NCBI RefSeq assembly: GCF_011947285.1
Contig: NZ_JAAOZT010000012.1
Location: 346,961 to 410,960, forward strand
Direction: 5' to 3'
From: Glaciimonas immobilis
Lineage (GTDB): Bacteria; Pseudomonadota; Gammaproteobacteria; Burkholderiales; Burkholderiaceae_D
DNA: 64,000 nt
Shown here: positions 23,601-32,321 of the stretch, piece after piece
How positions within the stretch are numbered: the first letter of the stretch is position 1
How the letters are laid out: each line of letters begins with the position of its first letter
Notes under the pieces: generated by a model
What the model saw: only the letters and a program-made list of their open reading frames with translations
Told to the model about the DNA's origin: nothing
Database searches by the model: none
Program-made: the position numbers and the translations under genes

Positions 23601-23835
23601 CGCATTATTAAGCGGCTTGCCCCTGATGCTGGGTCATGGCGCAGGTTCCGAACTGCGCCGCCCTTTGGGCTACGCGATGGTCGGCGGTTTGATTTTGTCG
23701 CAGATACTGACACTATTTACCACGCCGGTTATCTATCTCTACCTGGATCGGGCGCACTTTTGGTATGAGCACCGTAAAGCGGGGCGTAAAGCACGTAAGG
23801 CCGCAGCAAAAAGCGCAACGCCTGTACTTGAGTAA
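20674..23835 (+). CDS. RND efflux permease, MdtB/MdtC-like HAE1 family, 1053 aa
   Basis: Proton-coupled multidrug pump with twelve helices and two large periplasmic loops. SISAAFIKRPIGTTLLAIAI opens the protein, PLPQVDFPTIQVSASLPGA follows helix 1, and the proton-relay acidic pair is in GFVVDDAIVMLENIYRYVEEG of helix 4; IGIVKKNGIMMVDFAL is in helix 10. The start is TTG at 20674, overlapping the adaptor stop, with GGGAG nine bases before it. Sequence character is that of drug/bile-salt pumps rather than CusA metal pumps, despite the metal-type regulators downstream. One permease is present, whereas E. coli has the MdtB-MdtC pair. Confidence 0.94.
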   Translation: MSISAAFIKRPIGTTLLAIAIMLVGVAVWPLLPVAPLPQVDFPTIQVSASLPGANPETMASNVAQPLERQFSLIAGLSQMTSTSALGSSQITLQFDLNRNIDAAALDVQAAINASSGQLPANLPNPPTFRKINPADSPILVMAVQSSTLPLIEVNDFADNILAQQISQITGVGLVNIGGAQKPAIRIQVDPTKLSALGMNLEDIRGVIASTTVNQPKGTIDGDRQSFTVYTNDQLLKAKPWNDMVLAYKNGAPIRVSDIGIAIDAPENMKVAGWAFAGAAAPADSTVINGRSIVLAITKQPGANVIETVNRIKAALPRLQAAIPPSVRVNTLIDRTQTIRASVLDVELTLMLTIALVVMVIFMFLRNIPATLIPSVTVPLALMGTAAVMYLVGFSLDNLSLMALTIAVGFVVDDAIVMLENIYRYVEEGMTPMEAAYKGAAEISFTIISISVSLVAVFIPLLLMGGIVGRLFREFAVTVTLTIVISVIISLTLTPMLCSRFLRNHHDEKHGRLALMFERGFDAMLNSYKRGLHVVMRHQFVTLCVFICTLIATVVLFMIIPKGFFPQQDTGFIFGFAESAQDASFASMNTRMLKLADVIRKDPDVTGFGMSGGQATFNTGNFFISLKPKDEGRSASADEIITRLRPQLAQVQGVNLFLQAGQDINVGGRLSRTQYQYTITDSSLSELDVWAPRLLARFRQLPTLTDVASDQQNAAATATLTIDRARASSFGISPALIDATIYDAIGQRQVAQYFTQVNSYHVVLEVTPSLQTDPALFDKLYMTSPLTGRQVPLSSFIKVDTTKTGYLSISHQSQFPAVTISFNLAPGASLGDAVTAIQKAQEEMGVPHTLTGAFQGAAKAFGDSLSSQPYLIAAALVTVYIVLGLLYESYIHPLTILSTLPSAGVGALLILMLGGYDLSVIALIGIILLIGIVKKNGIMMVDFALTAERDKGMSPEDAIFQACLLRFRPIMMTTMCALLSGLPLMLGHGAGSELRRPLGYAMVGGLILSQILTLFTTPVIYLYLDRAHFWYEHRKAGRKARKAAAKSATPVLE

Positions 23836-24005
23836 ATTCGTTGCCAGGCGTTACTGGATAGCTGCAGCAGGTAGCGCGATTAGTAACTTTTGGAGGAAAA
23901 TGAAAATGTTGTCAACCACGGTGGGCCTGTTGAAGCTGCGCATCGCCGAATATTCTGTACTGCTTTATTAATAAGATAATTGATGTACCGGAGACTGGTT
24001 CAAGT

Positions 24006-24698
24006 ATGAAAATCCTCATAGTCGAAGATGAGTTGAAAACCGCTGATTACCTCTACAAAGGACTGACTGAACAAGGCTGCACCGTTGACCTTGCGCATAA
24101 CGGTATCGACGGCCAGCATCTGGCATTACAACATGATTACGATGTCATCGTACTGGATGTAATGCTGCCCGGGATTGATGGATTCTCGGTATTGCGCGCG
24201 CTTCGTACAGTGAAGCATACACCAGTCATCATGCTGACCGCGCGCGATCACGTGGAGGATCGCATCAAGGGTTTGCATGACGGTGCGGATGACTATCTGA
24301 TCAAACCATTTTCGTTTCTTGAGCTTTTGGCGCGTCTGCAAGCGTTGGCGCGCCGTGGTAGAACGCAGGAACCGATTCAGTTGCGCATCGGTGACTTGCA
24401 TATTGATTTGCTTAGTCGGAAGGCTTATCGGGGCGAAGGCGGTACGCGGATTGACTTGACGGCTAAAGAGTTTTCATTGCTGGTTGTGCTGGCGCGGCGG
24501 CAAGGAGATATTCTGTCTAAGACTGCGATTGCGGAACTGGTCTGGGACATGAATTTTGACAGCAATACCAATGTCGTCGAAGTGGCCATAAAGCGCCTTC
24601 GGAGTAAACTGGATATGCCGTTCAGCCCAAAATTGCTCCACACCATCCGCGGGATGGGTTATGTGCTGGAGTTGAGGAAGGATGAAAAGACCGAATGA
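24006..24698 (+). CDS. Two-component response regulator, CusR/IrlR/CopR type (OmpR family), 230 aa
   Basis: Receiver domain (1-115) with phosphoacceptor Asp51 in VIVLDVMLPGIDGF and Lys in LIKPFSF, then an OmpR-type winged helix (about 128-225) ending LDMPFSPKLLHTIRGMGYVLE. The heavy-metal subgroup is suggested by the short linker and by the partner kinase. It lies 170 bp after the permease with only a doubtful small frame between, so it may be read from the efflux promoter as well as its own. Likely binds the palindrome at 17567. Confidence 0.94.
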   Translation: MKILIVEDELKTADYLYKGLTEQGCTVDLAHNGIDGQHLALQHDYDVIVLDVMLPGIDGFSVLRALRTVKHTPVIMLTARDHVEDRIKGLHDGADDYLIKPFSFLELLARLQALARRGRTQEPIQLRIGDLHIDLLSRKAYRGEGGTRIDLTAKEFSLLVVLARRQGDILSKTAIAELVWDMNFDSNTNVVEVAIKRLRSKLDMPFSPKLLHTIRGMGYVLELRKDEKTE

Positions 24699-26089
24699 AG
24701 CGCTCTATTACAGTTCGTCTGGTGACGATGTTTGCCGCTGCCGCATTACTAACTTTTTCGCTCATCGGAGCCTCTCTCTACAGCGTCGTTAGCAGCGAAT
24801 TACAACGACATCAGCAGGAAGAATTACACACGATATTCCAGGACATGCAGTACATGATCGACCATAACGGCACCGTTGAGCGCTGGCCGAGGGTGCAGGC
24901 AAAGCTAGACACCCTGACGCCCACCGATGGCAGTCGCCGATACTGGATTTTAAGCGACGATACCCGTTTTCAGTTTGGTAAAGGGCTTGCTGAAATCGAT
25001 AGTCTGCAACGCGACCGCGATGGGCTGGGCACGATGCAACTCCGCAAGCGTGAGTACCCGCTATTGACGATGACTAAAACCATCAGCGCCTTTGAGCAAC
25101 GACCGCCAGTTCGCCTGATTGTGGGCATTGATTCAGAGCCGTATTATCACACCCTGCATGCCTTTGTGATCGCACTGATTAGTTTGTCCCTCGCTGGCGT
25201 TGCGCTGGTAATGCTACTGGGATACTGGATCGCGAAAGTCAGTTTGCGACCACTAAAACAACTCTCCAATGAGGCGCAAATCCTGAGTCCTAAAGCGCTC
25301 TCTCAGCGCTTGCAAGTGGCCCGTCTGCCGGACGAACTATCTGATCTCGCAACGACTTTTAACGGCGCATTAGACCGCATTGAAAACGCTTACACCCAAC
25401 TGGAAGGTTTCAATGCCGACGTCGCGCACGAGTTGCGCACCCCGTTAGCCAACTTAATTGGCGAGACGCAGGTAGCGCTATCGCGCGAGCGCAGTGCTGT
25501 GGAATTTCAAGAAGTCTTGCAATCAAATCTGGAGGACCTGGAGCGCGTCCGATCCATCATTAACGACATGCTTTTTCTGGCACGCGCCGATCAGGGAACG
25601 CACGCGACCGGCTTGATTGTCGCCTCGATTGCGCTGCAAGTCAGCAAGACGGTGGAGTTTTTTGAGTTCATTCTGGATGACTCTGATATGCGCGTTAGCA
25701 TTGTTGGCGATGTCACTGTCGAAGCGCCAATCGAAACCGCATTGTTCCGACGCGCGATGAGCAATCTGTTACAAAATGCGATTCAGCACTCAAGCGCAGA
25801 CGCGCAAATTATCATCAATATAACGCAAGAAACCGACCAGATTAAAGTCGCCGTTTCGAACCCCGGCGATCCGATTCATGACAGCCATTTAAACCGCTTA
25901 TTTGACCGTTTCTACCGGGTCGATGCAGCCCGACATGATCGGGGCGAACAGCATGGTTTTGGACTGGGCCTGGCGATTGTAAGAGCGGTCGCTAATATGC
26001 ATGGCGGAAGCGTGTTTTCTAGCTCCGTGGATGGCATGACCACGATCGGATTTAGCGTACGCACGGCGGCTGCTACTATTTTGCTCTAA
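24695..26089 (+). CDS. Sensor histidine kinase, heavy-metal sensor (CusS/IrlS-like), 464 aa
   Basis: Overlaps the response regulator by 4 bp (ATGA). Two membrane helices (about 9-30 and 150-175) enclose a periplasmic sensor of about 120 residues. A HAMP domain (about 178-230) follows, then the H-box AHELRTPLANLIGE, N-box SNLLQNAIQHS and G-box GFGLGLAIVRAVANMHGG. The periplasmic part has no obvious cluster of His or Met residues, so a metal signal is not shown; an envelope or drug signal is equally possible. Confidence 0.93.
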   Translation: MKRSITVRLVTMFAAAALLTFSLIGASLYSVVSSELQRHQQEELHTIFQDMQYMIDHNGTVERWPRVQAKLDTLTPTDGSRRYWILSDDTRFQFGKGLAEIDSLQRDRDGLGTMQLRKREYPLLTMTKTISAFEQRPPVRLIVGIDSEPYYHTLHAFVIALISLSLAGVALVMLLGYWIAKVSLRPLKQLSNEAQILSPKALSQRLQVARLPDELSDLATTFNGALDRIENAYTQLEGFNADVAHELRTPLANLIGETQVALSRERSAVEFQEVLQSNLEDLERVRSIINDMLFLARADQGTHATGLIVASIALQVSKTVEFFEFILDDSDMRVSIVGDVTVEAPIETALFRRAMSNLLQNAIQHSSADAQIIINITQETDQIKVAVSNPGDPIHDSHLNRLFDRFYRVDAARHDRGEQHGFGLGLAIVRAVANMHGGSVFSSSVDGMTTIGFSVRTAAATILL

Positions 26090-26365
26090 ACGGTGAATGT
26101 AACGCTCAGGCCATTGCAGGAGCAAAATCCATTGCGATGCTTGATGCGTGTAACACTTTTGTACCGAACATTTGTATCGGTAGGATAGTCGTTAGCGCTA
26201 TTTTATTTTTGGAAAGGTCAGAGTATGCCGGCAGCGCTTATGGCTACCGCGGTAACGCAATTTTAAGAATCAGGCAAACCTGAAATTTCCATTAGATGCG
26301 TTCGAATGAATGCGCAATAACGATGTGCAAAAAAAGACGGGGAAGGTAGATATTAAAAATAAAGA

Positions 26366-26461
26366 GGCGAGCCTTGTCTGCGGCACTTGCGGGAAATAGC
26401 TGTGGCTGCTTCGTTCCCGACCTGACCAGATTCACCATGCCACAATGCGCAGGGGCCCGCC
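26366..26461 (-). ncRNA. ffs: 4.5S signal recognition particle RNA (bacterial small SRP RNA)
   Basis: Read on the minus strand the region contains the conserved domain IV apical part CTGGTCAGGTCGGGAACG followed by AAGCAGCCACAGC, with the GGAA-type tetraloop region and the asymmetric internal loop bound by Ffh. The two ends, GGCGGGCC and GGCTCGCC, pair over eight bases with one G-U, which fixes the boundaries at about 96 nt. An A/T-rich stretch after the 3' end (CTCTTTATTTTTAATA on the minus strand) could serve as termination signal. Predicted by eye; exact processed ends may differ by a few bases. Confidence 0.93.
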
Positions 26462-26564
26462 AAGCCGAATTGTACCGCATCATCGCGAATTGGTCTCTTT
26501 TTTTCGCGGTGGTGCGGTCAATTTCCTAAAAAATTAACGGATTGCAACCAATCGCCGAACCATC

Positions 26565-28049
26565 TTATAAACCCAACTCCTGCCAAATTTGATCAACACG
26601 GGCCTTCACTTCTTTTGTCATCGAGATTGTTGTACCCCATTCCCGTGTCGTTTCGCCTGGCCACTTATTGGTAGCATCAATTCCCATCTTGCTTCCCAAG
26701 CCGCTTACTGGCGACGCAAAATCCAGATAATCGATCGGCGTGTTGTCGACCAATGTAGTATCACGCAGCGGGTCAACCCGGGTCGTGATGGCCCAGATGA
26801 CTTCGTTCCAGTCACGGATATTAACGTCCTCATCCACTACGACGATAAACTTGGTATACATAAATTGTCGTAAAAAACTCCAGACCCCAAACATCACCCG
26901 CTTCGCATGACCGGCGTAGGCTTTTTTGATCTGCACTACTGCCATACGATAGCTGCAACCCTCGGGCGGCAAATAGAAATCAATAATCTCTGAGAACTGC
27001 TTTTGTAACAAGGGGATGAACACCTCATTGAGCGCCACGCCGAGTACTGCTGGCTCATCCGGCGGTTTGCCCGTATAAGTCGAGTGATAAATCGGCGACG
27101 GACGCATGGTGATACGATCAATCGTAAATACCGGGAAGTAATCCTGCTCGTTGTAATAACCGGTATGGTCGCCAAACGGTCCTTCCAGAGCCATCTCATA
27201 CCCTGAGGGGTGATTGGGATCCGGATTGATATGACCTTCGAGCACGATTTCAGCAGATGCAGGCACCCTTAATTCGCTGCCGATTGCCTTCACCAACTCC
27301 GTCCGACTACCACGCAATAATCCGGCGAACTGGTATTCCGACAAATTATCCGGCACCGGTGTCACCGCGCCCAATATCGTAGCGGGATCTGCGCCTAGCG
27401 CAACCGCGACCGGGTAAGGTTTGCCGCCGGTCGCAATTGCGTGCTCGCGGAAATCCAGTGCGCCGCCACGATGCGCCAGCCAGCGCATGATAACTTTATT
27501 GCGCGAGAGTACCTGTTGTCGATAGATGCCCAGATTCTGGCGTTTCTTATGCGGACCTTTGGTGATCACCAGGCCCCATGTAATGAGTGGTGCGACGTCC
27601 CCCGGCCAGCAATGCTGGATTGGCAACTTCGCCAAGTCTACATCGCTTCCCTCCCATACAATCTCCTGGCACGGTGCGGAGCGTCGCTCTTTCGGTGCCA
27701 TATCCCACAGCGATTTTACCAGCGATCCTAACCCCAGCAAGTCCTTGAAATCCTTTGGTGGTTCAGGTTCCTTTAAGCGTGCTAACACGTGACCGATGCG
27801 ACGCAACTCGCTTACATTCTCGACCCCCATCCCCAATGCAACGCGCCGTGGGGTGCCGAATAAATTACCCAGCACTGGAATGGAATGCCCGACCGGATTT
27901 TCAAATAGTAATGCGGGGCCGGAAGTGCGAAGCGTCCGGTCGCATATTTCGGTCATTTCTAGCACCGGAGAAACGGGCGCGGCAACGCGCTTGAGTTCAC
28001 CAATGCGCTCTAACTTGTCAATAAAATCACGTAAATCTGTATATTTCAT
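26565..28049 (-). CDS. ubiD: 4-hydroxy-3-polyprenylbenzoate decarboxylase, 494 aa
   Basis: Prenyl-FMN-dependent decarboxylase of ubiquinone synthesis; it needs the prenyltransferase UbiX for its cofactor. [22 protein letters not shown] at the start, [11 protein letters not shown] (catalytic Glu/Asp region) and [19 protein letters not shown] are typical, and the length matches E. coli UbiD (497). It is a single gene here between the SRP RNA and a divergent lytic transglycosylase. Confidence 0.96.
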   Translation of the reverse strand: MKYTDLRDFIDKLERIGELKRVAAPVSPVLEMTEICDRTLRTSGPALLFENPVGHSIPVLGNLFGTPRRVALGMGVENVSELRRIGHVLARLKEPEPPKDFKDLLGLGSLVKSLWDMAPKERRSAPCQEIVWEGSDVDLAKLPIQHCWPGDVAPLITWGLVITKGPHKKRQNLGIYRQQVLSRNKVIMRWLAHRGGALDFREHAIATGGKPYPVAVALGADPATILGAVTPVPDNLSEYQFAGLLRGSRTELVKAIGSELRVPASAEIVLEGHINPDPNHPSGYEMALEGPFGDHTGYYNEQDYFPVFTIDRITMRPSPIYHSTYTGKPPDEPAVLGVALNEVFIPLLQKQFSEIIDFYLPPEGCSYRMAVVQIKKAYAGHAKRVMFGVWSFLRQFMYTKFIVVVDEDVNIRDWNEVIWAITTRVDPLRDTTLVDNTPIDYLDFASPVSGLGSKMGIDATNKWPGETTREWGTTISMTKEVKARVDQIWQELGL

Positions 28050-28181
28050 GTATTTTGATTGTTTCTATTTGTGAAGCCTACAATTTAAGCACTTAAGCCA
28101 AGCATCTGATTTTATTGACTTTTATCCGTTTCAACCCCACTTCATTAGATTTAAAAGTAATAGAATTAGACTTTAATAGTG

Positions 28182-28210
28182 TTGACTTGATATAAACCGC
28201 CCCATACAAT
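28182..28210 (+). promoter_or_regulatory. Sigma-70 type promoter for the lytic transglycosylase
   Basis: TTGACT at 28182-28187 and TACAAT at 28205-28210 are separated by exactly 17 bp. Transcription would begin near 28217, about 370 nt before the start codon. It is the best promoter match in the 537-bp gap between ubiD and the transglycosylase. Confidence 0.65.
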
Positions 28211-28216
28211 GCGCGG

Positions 28217-28586
28217 CAAGTCTAGCTGAAGTCAGGACTGGCGAACATGCCATTTTGGACTATTTTTAAAGCTTTTAACTCATACGGGATCGGGGTCCCA
28301 AATGTCATTTTAACGAATGATATTTTAAGGATTGTTTCAAAAGGCGTCAGCCTTTCCCCGAAAAATTGTTTGCAACTGGTCGGCACATTTAACCGAATGT
28401 GACTATTCCTAACCGCCAGTCGACTGCAAACAAGACGACGTTTCGCGCCATATAGTTGTAGGAGCCTGTTTTAGGCTCTAGGAAGCGCCAAGCGATATTG
28501 ATACGTTGCAATGCAGGATTAAGCCGCTGTTTGGCTAGTGCCCCTTTTAGGCCTCTGCATGCACGGAACGATACAGGAGGTTCAAT
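28217..28586 (+). promoter_or_regulatory. Long structured 5' leader of the lytic transglycosylase gene
   Basis: Three hairpins are visible. AAAGGC/GCCTTT (28340-28355) has a GTCA loop. A nested stem-loop spans 28366-28433: TTGTTTGCA pairs with TGCAAACAA on the outside, ACTGG with CCAGT inside, and CACATT with AATGTG at the tip. GGAGCC/GGCTCT lies near 28461-28479. The ribosome binding site AGGAGG is at the very end. The leader does not match a riboswitch class I recognise. No intrinsic terminator is present, so control by translation or RNA stability is more likely than attenuation. Confidence 0.5.
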
Positions 28587-29675
28587 TTGTTAGCACGCTC
28601 AATAAAAGTAGGAACTACCAGGGTCAGAGTCGGCCCTCATCAGACACCGTTAGACGCACTGAAACAAATTGGTAGCCAGTCTGCCAGTCTGACGTCAAAT
28701 GCATATACCACTGCACGTACTACCGTAAGTAATATTGTTGGCAACACCAGCATCGCAGGAATGGCAGTAATAATAATTTCTCTTCTTTCCGTTACCGGCA
28801 TCACGGCGTTAGTCGCAAAGCCAGAGCTAACCAAAGAACTTAATGGGATGGCCGAACTTGCGATATTTGCGCCGGACACCACAGCACTATCTCCGTCAGC
28901 TTTAGCTAAAGCTGAGCAGACCGATCTGGCGGGTATGGAAGCCCGCACCAATAACAACCTGTCTGCTATCGCGGAAACTCTGGCACATCATGCACCAAGG
29001 CCTATACAAACGGCCGTTGTAACTAAGCGGATCGTAAAAGCTTCAGACGCACATCAACAACTGTGGGTTACCAACTGGCTATCAAAGCGTTATCGCGTAG
29101 CAAGTGATGTTACCAATCTGTTTGTTAGTACTGCCTTCAAAGCTGCTAAAGAAACCAAACTTGATCCACTGCTCATCCTTGCTGTCATGGCGATTGAGTC
29201 TGGTTTGAATCCTTTTGCCGAAAGCCCGGTCGGTGCACAGGGCCTGATGCAGGTCATGTCAAAAGTTCATCAAGAAAAATTTGAGGACTTTGGCGGCCTC
29301 AAAGCAGCCCTTAATCCAACCGCCAATATCAAGGTCGGTTCGCTCATCCTGAAGGATTACGTGAGCCAGGGTGGATCCGTCGAAGCTGGTCTGAAGCGTT
29401 ATGTAGGCGCGGCGGCCTTTGCTACCGATGGCGGATATGGAAACCGTGTACTTGCCGAGTATCGTCGTCTTCAGGATGTTGCTACGGGTAAGAACGTGTC
29501 GTCCAACGGTGGTATGGCGCCTTCATTTGCGCCTAAACAACGTGTAATTCCTTTAGCTACCAAGGCACCGAGCATCACACCTGACACCGACACGTTACCA
29601 GCCGAAGCAGCGGCAGACGTCAAAGCGTTCAAGCAACGGCAAGCGGATGCGGCCGAGCAACTGGCAACTATTTGA
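28587..29675 (+). CDS. Lytic transglycosylase, SLT domain, membrane-anchored, 362 aa
   Basis: Cleaves peptidoglycan glycan strands. A transmembrane anchor at about 56-77 is followed by a linker and the SLT domain (about 180-300) with catalytic Glu204 in VMAIESGLNPFAESPVGAQGLMQVM and the GSLILKDYV and LKRYVGAA motifs. The start is TTG at 28587, supported by a perfect AGGAGG seven bases upstream and no closer ATG. The C-terminal 60 residues are low complexity. It follows a long structured leader. Confidence 0.9.
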   Translation: MLARSIKVGTTRVRVGPHQTPLDALKQIGSQSASLTSNAYTTARTTVSNIVGNTSIAGMAVIIISLLSVTGITALVAKPELTKELNGMAELAIFAPDTTALSPSALAKAEQTDLAGMEARTNNNLSAIAETLAHHAPRPIQTAVVTKRIVKASDAHQQLWVTNWLSKRYRVASDVTNLFVSTAFKAAKETKLDPLLILAVMAIESGLNPFAESPVGAQGLMQVMSKVHQEKFEDFGGLKAALNPTANIKVGSLILKDYVSQGGSVEAGLKRYVGAAAFATDGGYGNRVLAEYRRLQDVATGKNVSSNGGMAPSFAPKQRVIPLATKAPSITPDTDTLPAEAAADVKAFKQRQADAAEQLATI

Positions 29676-30044
29676 TCTGCAACGGTGGTGAGTCGTTGGT
29701 AGTGTGCTAACTTCACCGTGGCTCGATCCGCTATCGTACATAGGAAATGGTAATAACCCTTTGATATGCGTAAAGGTAGCGGAGATTTCAGTTAGCGTTC
29801 CACACCCTGCCCTCACTCCGTCACCAATGCCTGCTAAGCAATTCGCGGGCATTGGCTTAGCTTGGCAGATTTTTGGTGTCTCGGGTTACTTTCTGGTGTG
29901 TTGCTTGCGGTCGATCATTCAGATATCGCATGCTGCACAGGCGCTGGTTGGCGCTGACAATACCAAAAAACATAACTACACTCGACGATGTCCACCCCGC
30001 ATCGAATCCAATGGATTATGCCAAGGCCGGCCTTCAGCGCTTCA
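29676..30044. other. Intergenic region between transglycosylase and toxin gene
   Basis: About 370 bp between convergent genes. Open frames here have no recognisable protein character and one overlaps the toxin gene antisense. I see no hairpin with a T tract and no repeat. Confidence 0.4.
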
Positions 30045-30374
30045 TTAATGACCTTCTCCCAGCAGCCATGCAGGAATATCTCTCTGGGCATGCAGAACAC
30101 GCCAGACGTCTATATGGCCGTCTCTCTCGATATAGAACAGCAAATAGGGGAATCGCTTGCATGCCCAAGACCGCAAGCCCGGCAGATCGAGTTCATGCGC
30201 ATACCGAGGCGAGCCACCATCGGGATGGCGTTGAATATGCACGATAGCCTCCTCAAAAGCATCTAGAAACGCCAACGCTAAACGATGCTCGCTCTGATCA
30301 ACATAAAACGCGATTGCTTTTTGGATATCCTGATCAGCGAGCAGGCGGCGTATGACGGGCTTATTACCCGGCAT
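30045..30374 (-). CDS. Toxin of a type II toxin-antitoxin pair, RelE/ParE superfamily, 109 aa
   Basis: ParE-like fold: two N-terminal helices (DIQKAIAFYVDQSEHRLALAFLDAFEEAIVHIQRHP) then the beta-sheet core with LPGLRSWACKRFPYLLFYIERDGHIDVWRVLHAQRD, a pattern shared by ParE gyrase poisons and by RelE-type RNases. Closeness to the ParD-like gene favours ParE. Its ATG overlaps the antitoxin stop by one base, so the two are coupled. Intact by length. Confidence 0.88.
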   Translation of the reverse strand: MPGNKPVIRRLLADQDIQKAIAFYVDQSEHRLALAFLDAFEEAIVHIQRHPDGGSPRYAHELDLPGLRSWACKRFPYLLFYIERDGHIDVWRVLHAQRDIPAWLLGEGH

Positions 30375-30610
30375 TAAGGCGCTTGGGATTTAATCATCCG
30401 GCGCAGGCCGTCGAAATAAGCGGCATCAAATTGACCAAGGGGCTCAGAGCGCGCCCCATCCAGTAGTAACCGTCGCAAAGACTTGCCATTTTGATCCTTG
30501 CGTATCAGTTCACGTATATATTCGCTGGATGTGCCATAACCGCCCTGTGACACCTCAGTATCAACAAAAGCCTTCAGCGCCTCGGGTAAAGAAATATTCA
30601 TCGTAGTCAT
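30374..30610 (-). CDS. Antitoxin, ParD-like ribbon-helix-helix protein, 78 aa
   Basis: MNISLPEALKAFVDTEVSQGGYGTSSEYIRELIRKD is the CopG/ParD DNA-binding ribbon-helix-helix, followed by a flexible toxin-binding tail (LLDGARSEPLGQFDAAYFDGLRRMI). It precedes the toxin, as usual for autoregulated modules. An ATG at codon 4 is an alternative start. Located as an isolated two-gene module between housekeeping genes. Confidence 0.88.
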   Translation of the reverse strand: MTTMNISLPEALKAFVDTEVSQGGYGTSSEYIRELIRKDQNGKSLRRLLLDGARSEPLGQFDAAYFDGLRRMIKSQAP

Positions 30611-30727
30611 TGATGAATACTAATAGACTTGGCAAAATTTGGCAAGATAACGATTTATGCTCAGGCATGACCCTATTAACGGGCAGTAGTAGGAAGTTAT
30701 TAAAAAACGGATCACCAATTGCAGCGT

Positions 30728-30754
30728 AAAAAAGGAGCCCTAGGCTCCTTTTTT
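30728..30754 (-). terminator. Intrinsic terminator after livF, bidirectional in form
   Basis: Perfect stem AAAAAAGGAGCC (30728-30739), loop CTA, GGCTCCTTTTTT (30743-30754). The A run gives a U tail on the minus strand after livF, and the T run would also stop plus-strand reading. Confidence 0.88.
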
Positions 30755-30801
30755 ACTAGCCTAACATTCAAAACTGACCATCAGCTCCGAGAAGCGCTGA
30801 C

Positions 30802-31542
30802 CTAGCCCTCACCCAGATACGCCGCCTGAACCTTAGGATCGTTCAACATATCCTTAGCATTGCCGCTCATGGTCACCAAACCAGAATCCATAACGTAGCC
30901 GCGATGTGCAGCCTCCAACGCCAGCTTCGCATTCTGCTCAACCAGCAGAATAGTGATACCTTGCGCCGACACGTTGCGGATGACTTCAAAAATCTTCTCG
31001 ACCATGATTGGGGATAATCCCATGGAAGGCTCGTCGAGTAACAGCAACGTCGGATGACTCATTAACGCCCGTGCCATTGCCAGCATCTGTTGCTCGCCAC
31101 CGGACAAGGTGCCGGCCATCTGCGCCGAACGCTCTTTCAAGCGCGGAAATACACTGAACCATTTATCGATATCCGCAGCAATGGCTGCCTTATCGTCGCG
31201 GATATAAGCGCCCATCAGCAGATTTTCATGAATGCTCATGCGTGTAAATACACCGCGGCCTTCAGGGACCATGGCCAGGTTTTTCTTCACTAGGTCAAAC
31301 GAGTGATTTCCCTTGATCGCCGATCCCAGATAATGCAGTGAACCTTCGACCTTACAATTTGGCAGCGTACCGGTAATTGCCTTAAGTGTCGTCGTTTTAC
31401 CGGCACCATTAGCGCCGATCAACGTGACTAGCTCACCTTTATTGACCTCAAGATCAATGCCTTTGACAGCTTTGATACCGCCGTATGCGACTTTCAGGCC
31501 TTCAACGCGCAGGATATTGCCAGCCTTTGTATTGTCAACCAT
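30802..31542 (-). CDS. livF: Branched-chain amino acid ABC transporter ATP-binding protein LivF, 246 aa
   Basis: ATPase subunit with Walker A GANGAGKTTTLKAITG, signature LSGGEQQMLAMARAL, Walker B LLLLDEPSMGL and H-loop region. The sequence VEKIFEVIRNVSAQGITILLVEQNAK is typical of LivF rather than LivG. Its ATG overlaps the livG stop by one base. Energises uptake of Leu, Ile and Val or related amino acids with LivG, LivH and LivM. Confidence 0.95.
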   Translation of the reverse strand: MVDNTKAGNILRVEGLKVAYGGIKAVKGIDLEVNKGELVTLIGANGAGKTTTLKAITGTLPNCKVEGSLHYLGSAIKGNHSFDLVKKNLAMVPEGRGVFTRMSIHENLLMGAYIRDDKAAIAADIDKWFSVFPRLKERSAQMAGTLSGGEQQMLAMARALMSHPTLLLLDEPSMGLSPIMVEKIFEVIRNVSAQGITILLVEQNAKLALEAAHRGYVMDSGLVTMSGNAKDMLNDPKVQAAYLGEG

Positions 31543-32312
31543 TAGTGACCACCTCCTAAGTAAGCTTCAATCACGGCCGGGTTCTTCTGGATATCCGCCG
31601 GCAAGCCTTCAGCAATCGGCTTACCGTAATCCAGTACTGTCATGCGGTCGCATAGCCCCATCATCAATTTGACGTCGTGTTCGATCAGCAAAATGGTTTT
31701 TCCTTCGTTCTTGATTTTAACCAGCAACTCACGCAAGCCGAGTTTTTCGGTCGCATTCATACCGGCGGCGGGTTCGTCCAACGCCAGCAGTTGTGGCTCG
31801 GTCGCTAAGGCACGCGCTATCTCAAGGCGACGCTGATCGCCATACGACAGATGACGCGAAGTGCGATCCGCAAAGCGGGATATGCCAACAAAATCCAGCA
31901 ACGCCATTGAACGCGCGCGGATACCTGCCTCCTCGCGTTTAGCCGCAGGATGCCGGAATACTGCCCCAAAGACGCCTTGATGGCTACGGACGTGGCAACC
32001 GACCATGACGTTTTCGAGCGCGGTCATTTCGCCGAACAAACGGATGTTTTGAAACGTGCGCGCAATCCCTGCCTTCGCCACTTCGTGCGGCGCAGAGGGA
32101 GAATACGGCTTACCGGATAACTCAAACGATCCGGTGTCAGGCTGATACAACCCGGTGATCACATTAAATAAAGTCGTCTTGCCCGCACCGTTAGGACCGA
32201 TCAGGCCGTAAATCTGGCCTTTCGCAATCTTGATGCTAACTTCAGATAAAGCTTGCAGGCCGCCAAAGCGCTTATTAACGCCGGAGATATTGAGAATAAT
32301 TTGTTCGCTCAT
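31542..32312 (-). CDS. livG: Branched-chain amino acid ABC transporter ATP-binding protein LivG, 256 aa
   Basis: Walker A GPNGAGKTTLFNVITGLYQPDTG, the LivG-specific insertion around AGIARTFQNIRLFGEMTALENVMVG, signature LSYGDQRRLEIARALA, Walker B LLALDEPAAGMN, and LIEHDVKLMMGLCDRM. Second ATPase subunit of the heterodimer. It lies 9 bp after livM. Confidence 0.95.
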   Translation of the reverse strand: MSEQIILNISGVNKRFGGLQALSEVSIKIAKGQIYGLIGPNGAGKTTLFNVITGLYQPDTGSFELSGKPYSPSAPHEVAKAGIARTFQNIRLFGEMTALENVMVGCHVRSHQGVFGAVFRHPAAKREEAGIRARSMALLDFVGISRFADRTSRHLSYGDQRRLEIARALATEPQLLALDEPAAGMNATEKLGLRELLVKIKNEGKTILLIEHDVKLMMGLCDRMTVLDYGKPIAEGLPADIQKNPAVIEAYLGGGH

Positions 32313-32321
32313 GATATCTCC

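Noticed and set aside
23765..23971. 68-codon open frame between the RND permease and the response regulator
   Set aside because: It begins inside the permease gene and has mixed basic and hydrophobic sequence with no homologue that I know.
29873..30247. 124-codon plus-strand open frame overlapping the toxin gene
   Set aside because: Antisense shadow of the ParE-type toxin, which has clear family motifs.
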